A stretch of 41,049 bases of DNA from JAFGJQ01 sp964586145 (GTDB lineage: Bacteria > Planctomycetota > Phycisphaerae > UBA1845): assembly GCA_964586145.1 (NCBI GenBank), contig CAZPHH010000042.1:1-41049 (forward strand), written 5' to 3'. The notes beneath the pieces were generated by a model that saw only the letters and a program-made list of their open reading frames with translations, did not search any database and was not told the origin of the DNA. The stretch's first letter is position 1. The number at the start of each line of letters is the position of its first letter. This document shows positions 10,520 through 20,172 of the stretch, in pieces. The position numbers were made by a program, and so were the translations under genes.

Positions 10520-11473
10520 TCACGGCACGAGAAACGCATCGGTGGCGGAGACCGGGGCCTCAGTCCCCTCGTACACCGTCGCCTCGCCGGCGGTGTAGAT
10601 GTTGTCGCGGTAGGGGTCATAGACGGGCAGGGCGATCCAGACGACCCGGCCGTTGTTGAGCAAAACGTTCTGGCCGGTGCCGCGGTGGGCGGGGCTGTTG
10701 GCCTCCAGCGGGTTTGGCAACTTGTGGAACTGCCGGCCGACGAACAGCGGATTTTCATCCGCCACAATGGGAATGCAGACCCGGCCCCCCAGTCGCAGGC
10801 CGGAGCCGCCTTGGTGCTGGACGCTGTACCGGCAGATCACCAGGGTGCCGGCTCGACGGTCCTGCCGGGCGCCCGGTTTACCCTGCGACGGGCAAACGAG
10901 AACATTCGGTGTCACGAAGCCGGCCTGGATCATCGGCTGAAGGTTCTGCGTGTTGGGCTGCTCCCGCAGCCAGTTGACGCCCGGTCGCGGCCCGATGCTG
11001 GGGAACTGGCCGTCGAACTGCCCGGCGTACTGCGACAGGCCCCCGAAAATGGACGCCAGATTCGCCTGGCACTGTGACCGCTGCGCCATGTATCGCGAAT
11101 GCGACATGCTCGGCACAAACACGCCCACGAACAGCATGATGCAGGCCGCCAGGGCCACAAGCTCGGGCAGGGAGATAATGGGCCGGCCGCCGCCCATCCG
11201 ACGCTCGTTCGGGGGGAGAGTGGAGGCCGGCAGCACGCGGAACCGCCCCGCCGCCTCGATCCGGTCGAGGATGCCGTTCACAAAGCGGGCGGGAGGGTCC
11301 GGCGCGGTCCAGGTGGACAGCGGGTCCAGCATGCGGCGGATCCGCTGCAACTGGGCCGCCCACGCCGGGTCGGACGCCAGCCGGCAATCCACCTCGGCCC
11401 GAGTCGTTTCGTCCAGCCGATCCAGGGCGTAATCGAACAGAAGTTCCTGCATGTGTGAAAGTTCGGAGTTCAT
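10520..11473 (-). CDS. Membrane anti-sigma-like protein with pseudopilin-like periplasmic domain
   Basis: Probable regulator of the ECF sigma factor encoded just upstream. Residues 1-75 resemble the cytosolic part of anti-sigma factors (FDYALDRLDETTRAEVDCRL, DPAWAAQLQRIRRML) but lack the His-x3-Cys-x2-Cys zinc motif. One transmembrane helix spans about 102-122. The outer part begins RYMAQRSQCQANLASIFGGLSQYAGQFDGQFP, the pattern that follows the N-terminal helix in the type II pseudopilin-like proteins abundant in planctomycetes. It ends with a conserved-looking region rich in Gly and Asn (NVLLNNGRVVWI). It lies 125 bases behind the sigma gene on the same strand. The anti-sigma role rests on context plus topology; binding to the sigma factor is inferred. 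Confidence 0.7.
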   Translation of the reverse strand: MNSELSHMQELLFDYALDRLDETTRAEVDCRLASDPAWAAQLQRIRRMLDPLSTWTAPDPPARFVNGILDRIEAAGRFRVLPASTLPPNERRMGGGRPIISLPELVALAACIMLFVGVFVPSMSHSRYMAQRSQCQANLASIFGGLSQYAGQFDGQFPSIGPRPGVNWLREQPNTQNLQPMIQAGFVTPNVLVCPSQGKPGARQDRRAGTLVICRYSVQHQGGSGLRLGGRVCIPIVADENPLFVGRQFHKLPNPLEANSPAHRGTGQNVLLNNGRVVWIALPVYDPYRDNIYTAGEATVYEGTEAPVSATDAFLVP

Positions 11474-11598
11474 GTCCGATAAGCTCTGCCAATCCCAGCG
11501 AGGTTTGACGATCGCTTCATCCCCTCGCCCTGACGGATGTTACAGGACCCGATGCCGGCACGGCTCGAACGCTCGCCGGCTTCACATGTCGATACGTG

Positions 11599-12207
11599 TC
11601 AGAGGTCCGGCGGGTTCTGGGCATTTTTCTGTTCCTCGCGATAGAGCTTGCCAAACGCGGCGACGGCCGCGTGGAGCCGGCTTTTGACCGTTCCCAGCGG
11701 GATTTCCAGGATGTCGGCCATGTCCCTGTAGGAAAAGCGGTGGAAGTAGGCCAGCACGATCGCCTCGCAGAGAGCGGGGGGCAGGCGGTCGACGACTCGC
11801 CGCACGGCCCGGCGCTGCTCCTCGGATTCGAGGGTGTCCGTCGGGTCTTCGTCCTCGCCGGCCAGCAGGTCCGCAAAGGCCTGCCCGGCCCCGTCGTCGC
11901 CGGCGATCTTCGCGTCGAGGGCCACCTCCCGCTGGCGCGTCCTGCCCCGGAGCCAGTCGCGCGCCTTGTTCGCGGCGATGGTGAACAGCCAGGGCTTGAG
12001 CCTGCGGTCCGGGTCAAAGCGGTCCGCCGACGTATGCACCTGCAGGAAGGACTCCTGGACCACGTCCTCTGCCGCCGCCGAACTCCGGGTGAAGCGAAAG
12101 ACGAACTCATACAACTCACGGCTGTGCCGCTCGACCAACGCGCGGAAGGCGCCCGTGTCGCCCGCCATGTGGTCGGCCAGGAGTTGCTCGTCGGTTCGTG
12201 TGCTCAC
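11599..12207 (-). CDS. ECF-family RNA polymerase sigma factor
   Basis: A 202-aa sigma-70 family protein of the extracytoplasmic function type, directing RNA polymerase to a stress or envelope regulon. Region 2 (about residues 18-90) contains FRALVERHSRELYEFVFRFTRS, AEDVVQESFL and the -10 recognition helix FDPDRRLKPWLFTIAANKARDWLR. Region 4 (about 140-195) has LPPALCEAIVLAYF and the helix-turn-helix YRDMADILEIPLGTVKSRLHAA. I use the GTG at 12207; the ATG at 12168 would trim 13 residues, and neither has a strong ribosome binding site. The reading frame stays open far upstream, but that part is antisense to the sigma-54 activator gene. Downstream on the same strand is the anti-sigma-like membrane protein, forming a sigma/anti-sigma pair. 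Confidence 0.9.
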   Translation of the reverse strand: MSTRTDEQLLADHMAGDTGAFRALVERHSRELYEFVFRFTRSSAAAEDVVQESFLQVHTSADRFDPDRRLKPWLFTIAANKARDWLRGRTRQREVALDAKIAGDDGAGQAFADLLAGEDEDPTDTLESEEQRRAVRRVVDRLPPALCEAIVLAYFHRFSYRDMADILEIPLGTVKSRLHAAVAAFGKLYREEQKNAQNPPDL

Positions 12208-12366
12208 GCGTGCGTATTCTACCGCTGTGTTGCAAGCCGACCAGAGTTCCGCCACAAGCGCGGTCTCACGTGCCCGGACGTTGCAGGGATTCCCCTGCAC
12301 CGATAGAGTGTTCGCGGCGCATCGGGTTCTATTGCCGACCCTGGAAGCACTCAGCAGGTTCCGACC

Positions 12367-13878
<1,512 letters not shown>

Positions 13879-14028
13879 TCCGAGAGTCCGGTTGCATGTT
13901 TGGCCGGGCGTACCTAAGCTTCGCGGCCTGCATCCCCGCGTGCGAGCGGGAAGCCATGTGGGAATTACCGGGGGTTTCCCGGCGCGGCGCCTTGGAGAGC
14001 AGCCGCGCAGAATGACGAGTATTCGGCT

Positions 14029-15198
14029 GTGAAGATTGCCCTGGTCGTGGAATGGATGGATCCCTGGCGAGGCGGAGCGGAAACCTCCACCCGCCAATTC
14101 CTTCGTCACATCGTGGACCTGGGCGTGGAGGTTGAGGTCTACACGCGCAGCCGCTGTGCCTCGGCCCCGGGCATGGCCGTGCATACCGTGCGATCGCTCG
14201 CGCCCACGCAATGGCAGGGCAGTGCCGGCTTTCCCCGGGCCGCCGCGGCCGCCCTGCAAGACGGCACATGCGACCTCGTGCATGCCATCGTCCCCTGCCC
14301 GGTGGCCGACATCTACCAGCCCCGGGGCGGCACGGTGGCGGAGGTCATCCAGCGAAACCTGGCCCTGCGACATTCGCCGCTCGCCCGGCAGTTCAAGAGC
14401 CTCGTCAACCGGTTTGCGGCCAAGCAACGCTCGCGGCTGCGGCTGGAGCGGCGTCTGCTCCAGCGGTCGCCCCGGCCCGTGGTGGTGGCCATCTCCGACT
14501 ACGTGTGTCGCCAATTGGCGACGCACTACGCGTTTCCGGAATCCCACACCCGGCGGATCTTCAACGGCGTGGATCCCGACATGGCCGACTCCCCGCAGCG
14601 CCGCTGCGACCGCGCGGAGGTGCGCAAGCTGCACGGAATCCGCGACCCGGAAACGCTCGCCCTCATGGTGGCACACAATTTCAAGCTGAAAGGCATCCGA
14701 CGCTGGATCGAAACGCTCGCCCGACTGGAACGCAGCGACAAGCTCCCGCTGCGATCGCTCGTGGTGGGCAAGGAAAACCCCGCCCGCTGGCAGAAGCTGG
14801 CCGCCCGGATGGGCGTGGGGGACCGGATCCAGTTCGCCGGGCCGACCGGCCGCATCCAGGCCTACTACCACGCCGCGGACTTCCTGGTTCACCCGACGTA
14901 CTACGACCCGTGCAGCCGCGTCGTGCTCGAGTCGCTCGCCTCCCGTCTGCCCTGCCTGACCACGCGCTTTGACGGCGCGTCGGACGTCATCCAGGATGAC
15001 GTGAACGGCTACGTCGTGGACTCGCCGGATGACGTCCAGGCGCTGGCAGACCGAACGCGAGCCCTGGCCGACGCCGGCACCCGCCGACGGCTGGCAGAGC
15101 GCACCCGCGAATGCCTCCCACGAATTTCCATGAGACGCCACGCCCAGGAAATGCTGCAACTGTACGAAAACCTCATTCGAAACGGAGGCCCGTCGTGA
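14029..15198 (+). CDS. Family 4 (GT-B) glycosyltransferase
   Basis: Predicted cytoplasmic glycosyltransferase that moves a sugar from a nucleotide donor to a lipid or glycan acceptor, probably for the cell envelope. The N-terminal half begins MKIALVVEWMDPWRGGAETSTRQF, with the Gly-Gly-Ala-Glu turn typical of the acceptor domain. The C-terminal donor domain has MVAHNFKLKGIRRWIE, then YYHAADFLVHPTYYDPCSRVVLESLA. In that last motif the first acidic position of the usual EX7E is Asp. Family-level resemblance is to WaaG/RfaG-type and other GT4 enzymes. Length 389 aa is normal. The start is GTG at 14029 without a strong ribosome binding site. Its stop overlaps the plsY start by four bases, so the two are co-translated. 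Donor and acceptor are unknown. Confidence 0.85.
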   Translation: MKIALVVEWMDPWRGGAETSTRQFLRHIVDLGVEVEVYTRSRCASAPGMAVHTVRSLAPTQWQGSAGFPRAAAAALQDGTCDLVHAIVPCPVADIYQPRGGTVAEVIQRNLALRHSPLARQFKSLVNRFAAKQRSRLRLERRLLQRSPRPVVVAISDYVCRQLATHYAFPESHTRRIFNGVDPDMADSPQRRCDRAEVRKLHGIRDPETLALMVAHNFKLKGIRRWIETLARLERSDKLPLRSLVVGKENPARWQKLAARMGVGDRIQFAGPTGRIQAYYHAADFLVHPTYYDPCSRVVLESLASRLPCLTTRFDGASDVIQDDVNGYVVDSPDDVQALADRTRALADAGTRRRLAERTRECLPRISMRRHAQEMLQLYENLIRNGGPS

Positions 15199-15914
15199 GT
15201 CCGGCCTGGACCATACCGGCCATGATGGTGGCCGCGTACCTGTTCGGTTCCGTGCCGTATGGCGTGCTGGTCGGCGCCCTGCACGGGATCGATGTCACCG
15301 CCGCCGGCAGCAAAAACATCGGGGCCACCAACGTGGGCCGGCTGCTCGGCCGCAAATGGGGCGTGCTGGTGTTCTTCCTCGACGTGGCCAAGGGGCTTGT
15401 GCCCACGCTTCTGGCGGCCCTGGTGCTGGAGAACTACGCCGAGGCGCACCTTCTTTCGCCCCTGGTCGCTCGCCTGTTCACGCTGGCCGTCGCTTTCGCG
15501 GCGGTGCTCGGGCACAACTACTCGGCGTTCCTTAAGCTCAAAGGCGGCCGGGGCGTGGCCACCACGTTGGGCGTCTGCCTCGGTCTGTACCCGGGGCTCA
15601 CCGTTCCCGCGCTGGTGGCATTTGCCGTGTGGGCCGTCGTTGTCGCGGTCAGCCGATACGTTTCGCTCGGCTCGATCACCGCCAGCGGCGTGTTTCCGCT
15701 TCTGGTCATCGCATGGTCCTGGATACGCCATCAGGGCCTGCCGAAAGGCGATTGGCCGCTGATCGGGTTCGCCCTGCTTCTGGGCGGGCTGGTGGTCTAC
15801 CGGCACCGATCGAACCTGCACCGGCTGGCGGCGGGCACGGAAAACCGGATCGGCACCCGTTCGGCGGGTGGCAGCCCGCTGAGGCCCCCCGCCGACATCC
15901 GGAATCCGGACTGA
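15195..15914 (+). CDS. Acyl-phosphate:glycerol-3-phosphate acyltransferase
   Basis: Inner-membrane enzyme for the first acylation of phospholipid synthesis, moving an acyl group from acyl-phosphate to glycerol-3-phosphate. The 239-aa polytopic protein has the three PlsY motifs: GSVPYGVLVG followed by GSKNIGATNVGR, then GHNYSAFLKLKGGRGVATTLG, then SLGSITA. The GTG at 15195 is chosen because it overlaps the preceding stop as GTGA and has GGAGG seven bases upstream; the frame is open further upstream but that lies inside the glycosyltransferase. The last 30 or so residues (after YRHRSNLHRLAAGTENRIG) are a loose Pro/Gly-rich tail. No PlsX gene is in the window. Coupling to the glycosyltransferase suggests joint envelope function. 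Confidence 0.95.
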   Translation: MSPAWTIPAMMVAAYLFGSVPYGVLVGALHGIDVTAAGSKNIGATNVGRLLGRKWGVLVFFLDVAKGLVPTLLAALVLENYAEAHLLSPLVARLFTLAVAFAAVLGHNYSAFLKLKGGRGVATTLGVCLGLYPGLTVPALVAFAVWAVVVAVSRYVSLGSITASGVFPLLVIAWSWIRHQGLPKGDWPLIGFALLLGGLVVYRHRSNLHRLAAGTENRIGTRSAGGSPLRPPADIRNPD

Positions 15915-16223
15915 ACCCACGATCCTCAGAACTTGCAGTCTGAGTGTCTGAATTGCACTGAGAATGCGAACCGTGTGGTTCCCGGACGCGGACCACAAAA
16001 TGGGGTATGGTCAGTATACTGCCGGGTTCGGGGCTCCCTGCCGTTGTGAGGAATTCCGGCAAAACCTATCCTGAAAACAAGTTACATCTTGTAAACCCCC
16101 CGGGGGAACGGATAATCTGGCATTTGGTCTCGCGGTGTCCGGCCTCACCGGCCGGGCTCGCGTCCACGGCGCGGTCATACAATCTGGCGGGGAAAGAAAC
16201 GGATCCTTTGGGATGATTCGTAC
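15915..16223. other. Intergenic region upstream of the PAS/GAF regulator
   Basis: About 309 bases without a gene. It contains the promoter/inverted repeat at 16077-16116 and a hairpin CCGGCC-TCACC-GGCCGG (16139-16155) in the expected leader. The region 15915-16070 shows nothing recognisable. Confidence 0.5.
16077..16116 (+). promoter_or_regulatory. Candidate promoter with overlapping inverted repeat
   Basis: ACAAG-TTACAT-CTTGT (16077-16092) overlaps a possible -35 TTGTAA (16089-16094). This is followed after 16 bases by GATAAT (16111-16116), a 5 of 6 match to the -10 consensus. The repeat has the same ACAA-N8-TTGT frame as the nifJ operator candidate. Confidence 0.4.
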
Positions 16224-17912
16224 ATGGTGGAGTCAAGCAAGGCGCGTCTGCTCAGCGCTCTGATTTTGCGAAATGCCTGCGGAGAAGGGGTCGATTGGGC
16301 CCGTTGGTTTGCCAACCGCGCTCGTGTCCAGGTGGTGGATTCCGTCGAGGACGCCCGCAAGGCGCTGGAGCAGGATCACTTTGACATTGTGGTCTCAAAC
16401 GCGCAGGACTTCCTGCCTCTGCGTTCCGCACAGCTCAGCCCTCAGGCGACCGCCATTCTCGAGACCGTCACGCAGGGCGTATGCGTGGCGGACCTTTCCG
16501 GGCAGTTGATCTGGGCCAACGCCCGCATGAACGAGTACCCCCCGGAGACCCGGGACGCCATCTGCCAGTGGGTTCGGGCGACATTCTCCGGTCTTCGCGA
16601 CGACACGAAGCGCGTGTCCGCGGCCCAGCGAGAGCGGCGATGGTGGCTGACGACGCCGAACAACCACTACCTCGAGATCACCGCCACCGCGGTCATGGAC
16701 CTGAACAACCACGCCAGCCACGTCGCAGTGGTCGCGTGGGACGCCACGCAGGCCCGCCGTCTGCAGGAGAAGATCGACACGATTGACCGGGCCGGTCGAG
16801 AGCTGGTGCGGCTGGACGCGGAGCAGATTTCGCGGTTGAACACGCTGGGACGGCTCAGCCTGCTGGAGCAGAAGATCATCCGCTCCACGCGAGAGCTGAT
16901 GCACTTTGACAACTTCGCGATCCGCGTGCTGGACCGCAAGACGAACCGGCTGGAGCTGGTGCTCTCCGCGGGAATGCCCCTGGAAGCGCAGAACATCGAC
17001 GTCTACGCGGAGCCCGAGGCCAACGGGATCAGCGGGTACGTGGCGTCTCGCGGGCGCAGCTATATCTGCCCGGACGTGCAGAAGGACCCGCGGTACCTGG
17101 CAGGCATCTCCAACGCGCGATCCTCGCTGACGGTGCCCCTGCGGCTGCACGACCAGGTGGTCGGCATCTTCAATGTGGAAAGCGACAAGCCCGCGGCGTT
17201 CGGCGAGGACGACCGGCAGTTCGCCGAGATCTTCGCCCGGCATGTGGCGGTCGCGCTGCACATTCTGAAACTGCTGGACACGGAACGGCACCACACCACG
17301 GGCAAGCTGGCCAGCGACGTGATGGGAGAGATCACCGGGCCGGTGAACGACATTCTGACCGAGGCGGCCAACCTCATCGAGGACTACATCGGTCATGACG
17401 AGCTGCGGGAGCGGCTGGGCCGGATCAGCGACAACGCGGTCCGCATCCGGGAGTCGATCAAGCAGGTGGTTTCGCCGTCCCGCGGAATCGTGGGCATGGG
17501 CGCGGGCCACATCCGACCTTCCGACCCGATCCTGTCGGGCCGGACCATTCTGGTGGTGGACGACGAAGAGGTGATCCGCGACACGGTGCGCGACGTGCTC
17601 GCCAGCCAGGGTTGCCGCGTGTCGGTGGCGGAGGATGGAGCGGCCGCCATCGCGATGCTGCAGGAACGCCGGTTTGACCTCGTCCTCAGCGACATCAAGA
17701 TGCCCAACGCCAGCGGCTACGAGGTGTTCGCCGCCGCCAAGGATGCGGACCCGCAGGCTCGGGTCATCCTGATGACCGGCTTCGGGTACGACCCGAACCA
17801 TTCGATCGTCCGGGCCCGGCAGGAGGGCCTCTCGGCCGTGCTGTTCAAGCCCTTCAAGGTCGACCAGCTCCTGGCCGAGCTCCGCAACGCACTGCCGGCG
17901 CCCAAGCCGTAA
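16224..17912 (+). CDS. PAS/GAF signalling protein with pseudo-HisKA and C-terminal receiver
   Basis: Atypical two-component protein of 562 aa. Residues 1-60 look like a degenerate receiver remnant (EQDHFDIVVSN). Residues 75-180 are PAS-like (AILETVTQGVCVADLSGQLIWANARM) and about 195-355 form a GAF domain (SRGRSYICPDVQKDPRY, SLTVPLRLHDQVVGIFNVES). Residues 362-420 align with a HisKA dimerisation helix, but the phospho-accepting His of the usual V-x-H-E-I motif is Gly368 (VMGEITGP). No HATPase_c domain follows. Instead an intact receiver runs from about 437 to 560, with the acidic pair in VVDDEEVIRD, phospho-acceptor Asp490 (LVLSDIKMP) and the Lys of LFKPF. It cannot autophosphorylate, so it presumably receives phosphate from another kinase. 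There is no output domain, so its target is unknown. Confidence 0.85.
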   Translation: MVESSKARLLSALILRNACGEGVDWARWFANRARVQVVDSVEDARKALEQDHFDIVVSNAQDFLPLRSAQLSPQATAILETVTQGVCVADLSGQLIWANARMNEYPPETRDAICQWVRATFSGLRDDTKRVSAAQRERRWWLTTPNNHYLEITATAVMDLNNHASHVAVVAWDATQARRLQEKIDTIDRAGRELVRLDAEQISRLNTLGRLSLLEQKIIRSTRELMHFDNFAIRVLDRKTNRLELVLSAGMPLEAQNIDVYAEPEANGISGYVASRGRSYICPDVQKDPRYLAGISNARSSLTVPLRLHDQVVGIFNVESDKPAAFGEDDRQFAEIFARHVAVALHILKLLDTERHHTTGKLASDVMGEITGPVNDILTEAANLIEDYIGHDELRERLGRISDNAVRIRESIKQVVSPSRGIVGMGAGHIRPSDPILSGRTILVVDDEEVIRDTVRDVLASQGCRVSVAEDGAAAIAMLQERRFDLVLSDIKMPNASGYEVFAAAKDADPQARVILMTGFGYDPNHSIVRARQEGLSAVLFKPFKVDQLLAELRNALPAPKP

Positions 17913-17997
17913 CGATCGCCCGCCGACGGCCGCGGCCGCGTGAAACCCGATCCGGATGCGGGTCCGTCAGCACCGTGTTGCGCAAGGCAGCGTGATC

Positions 17998-20049
17998 ATG
18001 GATGGTGCGATCCTCAAGAGCATGGAACGCTGGCGCGACGCCCTGGCCCGGGCATGGAGCGGACAGGAACCCCATCCAGACGCAGAAACCCTTCCCTCCG
18101 CGGTTCAACGAACGGTGGAGCGGCTCCTCTTTCAGCGCATGTGTGAAGCGCGAGGCCTCGAACCGTCGGAGTTGCTGGGAGCCGAACTCCGATCCGAACG
18201 CCGACTCGACGATCTCACGCGCGCACTGGAGGACGCGGAACCCGCACACGCATTCTCCCGCTTGCCGCCGGAGACGCTGGGCCGGGCATACGAGCACTTC
18301 CTCGATCGGCCGCTCCGGGGTAACGGCACCGGGGGCCCCAAGCCCGGAAGAAACGCACGCAAAGCCGGAGGCGTCTACTATACCCCCGAAGTGCTGGTCG
18401 ATCATGTTGTCCGGCACACGATCGGTCCGCTCCGGCCGGGCCCGGCGCTGCGCATTCTGGACCCCGCCTGCGGCGGAGGGTTCTTCCTGCTGGCCGCTTA
18501 CCGGCTTCTGCTCAACGCATATCCGCAAGCCCAACGATCGCCCGTGCCGGATCGGATTGAAATCCTTCGCCGTCACATCCACGGGGTCGACATCGACCCG
18601 CAGGCGGTGGAGGTGACCCGCCGCAGCCTGCTGCTGGAGGCTCTGGACGGCGGCGCCGCCGGGCCGCCGCCGGCCTCACAGCAATGTGAGGCACGCGCGA
18701 TTCTGGCTCGCAACATCCGCTGCGGCAACGCGATCGTCGGGCCGGACTTCCATGCGGATTCCTCAGCGGTCAATGCCGTTGACTGGCCGGCTGCATTCTC
18801 AGATGCGTTTCAGGGCGGGTCGCCGGGCTTTGACGCCGTGGTGGGCAATCCGCCGTGGGGACAGAAAGGCATCGTCAAGGACGGGGACACCTGGGCGTAT
18901 CTGCGGCGCCGGTATCGGTCGCTGGCCGGCATTGCGGATGTCTTTCGCCCGTTCGTCGAGCGGGCGGTGACACTGGTCCGGCCGGGCGGGGCCTGGGGCA
19001 TGGTGCTGCCGGACATCGTGCTGCTGAAAGACTACGTGGAAACGCGGCGGTTCCTGCTGGATGAGCTTTCGCTGACGCACGTGGATTGGTGGGGCATGGC
19101 ATTTTCGTCGGCCTCGATCGACGTGGCCACGCTCATCGGCCGGCGGATTCCCGCGCCACCCGGCCACCGCGTGCAGGTCAGCCTTCGGGACCGCGGGACC
19201 GTGGTGGAACACACTCTGCGGCAGGAGGACTTCCGGCACAACGAGCGGCTGACGTTCAATCTCCATCTCACGCCGGAGCGGCGTGCGATTCTCGACCACC
19301 TGGCGAGGTTTCCGACACTGGGGCAAGTGTGCGAGATTCATGAGGGCGTACACAGCGGGAACATCCGTTCGGAGCTTTTCGTGGACCGTCCGGTGGACGC
19401 GAGTTGCCAACCGTTGCTGTTCGGCCGCGACGAGATTGCCCCGTATGAGCTTCGGTGGAATGGGAAGCACATTCGCCTGTCGGTGCTGCCGCGGTCCCGG
19501 ACGCGGAATCGGTATGCGAACGTGGGGCGGCCGGAATGGCACGATCGCGAGAAGGTTCTCGTCCGTCGCACGGGCGATTCTGTACTGGCGGCGGTTGACC
19601 GCGAGAAGCGGTACGCCGGCAACAACTTCTTCCTCGTGTTTCCTGTGGCCCCCACCGCTCTCACGCTGGACGGACTCGCGGCCCTCCTGAACAGCCCGCT
19701 GATCACGTGGTTCTTCCGGTGCATCGAGCCGCGGCGGGGCCGCGCCTTTGCGGAGCTGAAGATCAAGCACCTGCGCCGGTTTCCCGTACCGTCCAAAGCG
19801 GCCGATCCGGAGCTGGTGCAGCGGTTGAACGACCGCAGCCTGCGCCGTGCCAGGCTTGCCCAGGAACGGCGGCGGATTGACGACGAAGTCGCGAGAGCGG
19901 CGATGACCTCCATCATCCGGCAGGCAGACGAGCAGTTGGAGCAGATCGTCTTTTCCCTGTTTCGCCTGAGCGACGACCGGCAAGAGCGAATTCTCAGAGA
20001 GACACGCCCGGCCCCGACCCGCCGACGGAACTCCGGGGCGCCCCCCTGA
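17998..20049 (+). CDS. Type IIG-like N6-adenine DNA methyltransferase without nuclease domain
   Basis: Predicted adenine-specific DNA methyltransferase (Eco57I/TaqI class) transferring methyl from S-adenosylmethionine. The N-terminal helical part (RTVERLLFQRMCEARGLEP, HAFSRLPPETLGRAYEHFLD) matches the linker region of type IIG enzymes. The catalytic domain begins GGVYYTPEVLVDHVV. It has SAM motif I DPACGGGFF from Asp155 (usually DPACGSGSF) and catalytic motif IV NPPW from Asn284. The C-terminal half resembles TaqI-type target recognition domains. The usual N-terminal PD-(D/E)xK nuclease domain is missing, and no restriction gene lies nearby. I prefer the ATG at 17998 (AAGG upstream); an ATG at 17956 adds 14 residues. 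Target site is unknown. A role in protection, regulation or as the relic of an R-M system are all possible. Confidence 0.88.
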   Translation: MDGAILKSMERWRDALARAWSGQEPHPDAETLPSAVQRTVERLLFQRMCEARGLEPSELLGAELRSERRLDDLTRALEDAEPAHAFSRLPPETLGRAYEHFLDRPLRGNGTGGPKPGRNARKAGGVYYTPEVLVDHVVRHTIGPLRPGPALRILDPACGGGFFLLAAYRLLLNAYPQAQRSPVPDRIEILRRHIHGVDIDPQAVEVTRRSLLLEALDGGAAGPPPASQQCEARAILARNIRCGNAIVGPDFHADSSAVNAVDWPAAFSDAFQGGSPGFDAVVGNPPWGQKGIVKDGDTWAYLRRRYRSLAGIADVFRPFVERAVTLVRPGGAWGMVLPDIVLLKDYVETRRFLLDELSLTHVDWWGMAFSSASIDVATLIGRRIPAPPGHRVQVSLRDRGTVVEHTLRQEDFRHNERLTFNLHLTPERRAILDHLARFPTLGQVCEIHEGVHSGNIRSELFVDRPVDASCQPLLFGRDEIAPYELRWNGKHIRLSVLPRSRTRNRYANVGRPEWHDREKVLVRRTGDSVLAAVDREKRYAGNNFFLVFPVAPTALTLDGLAALLNSPLITWFFRCIEPRRGRAFAELKIKHLRRFPVPSKAADPELVQRLNDRSLRRARLAQERRRIDDEVARAAMTSIIRQADEQLEQIVFSLFRLSDDRQERILRETRPAPTRRRNSGAPP

Positions 20050-20172
20050 CCGAAGGCGACCCCGCATCCATCCCCACCGCGTCTGCGGGGCGGCCGGATG
20101 GAAATGCCGTGCCAGCCGGTGTACGCTGTGCCCCTGGACCGCCCATACCGGAGCGGCACGGGTCAGGGAACA

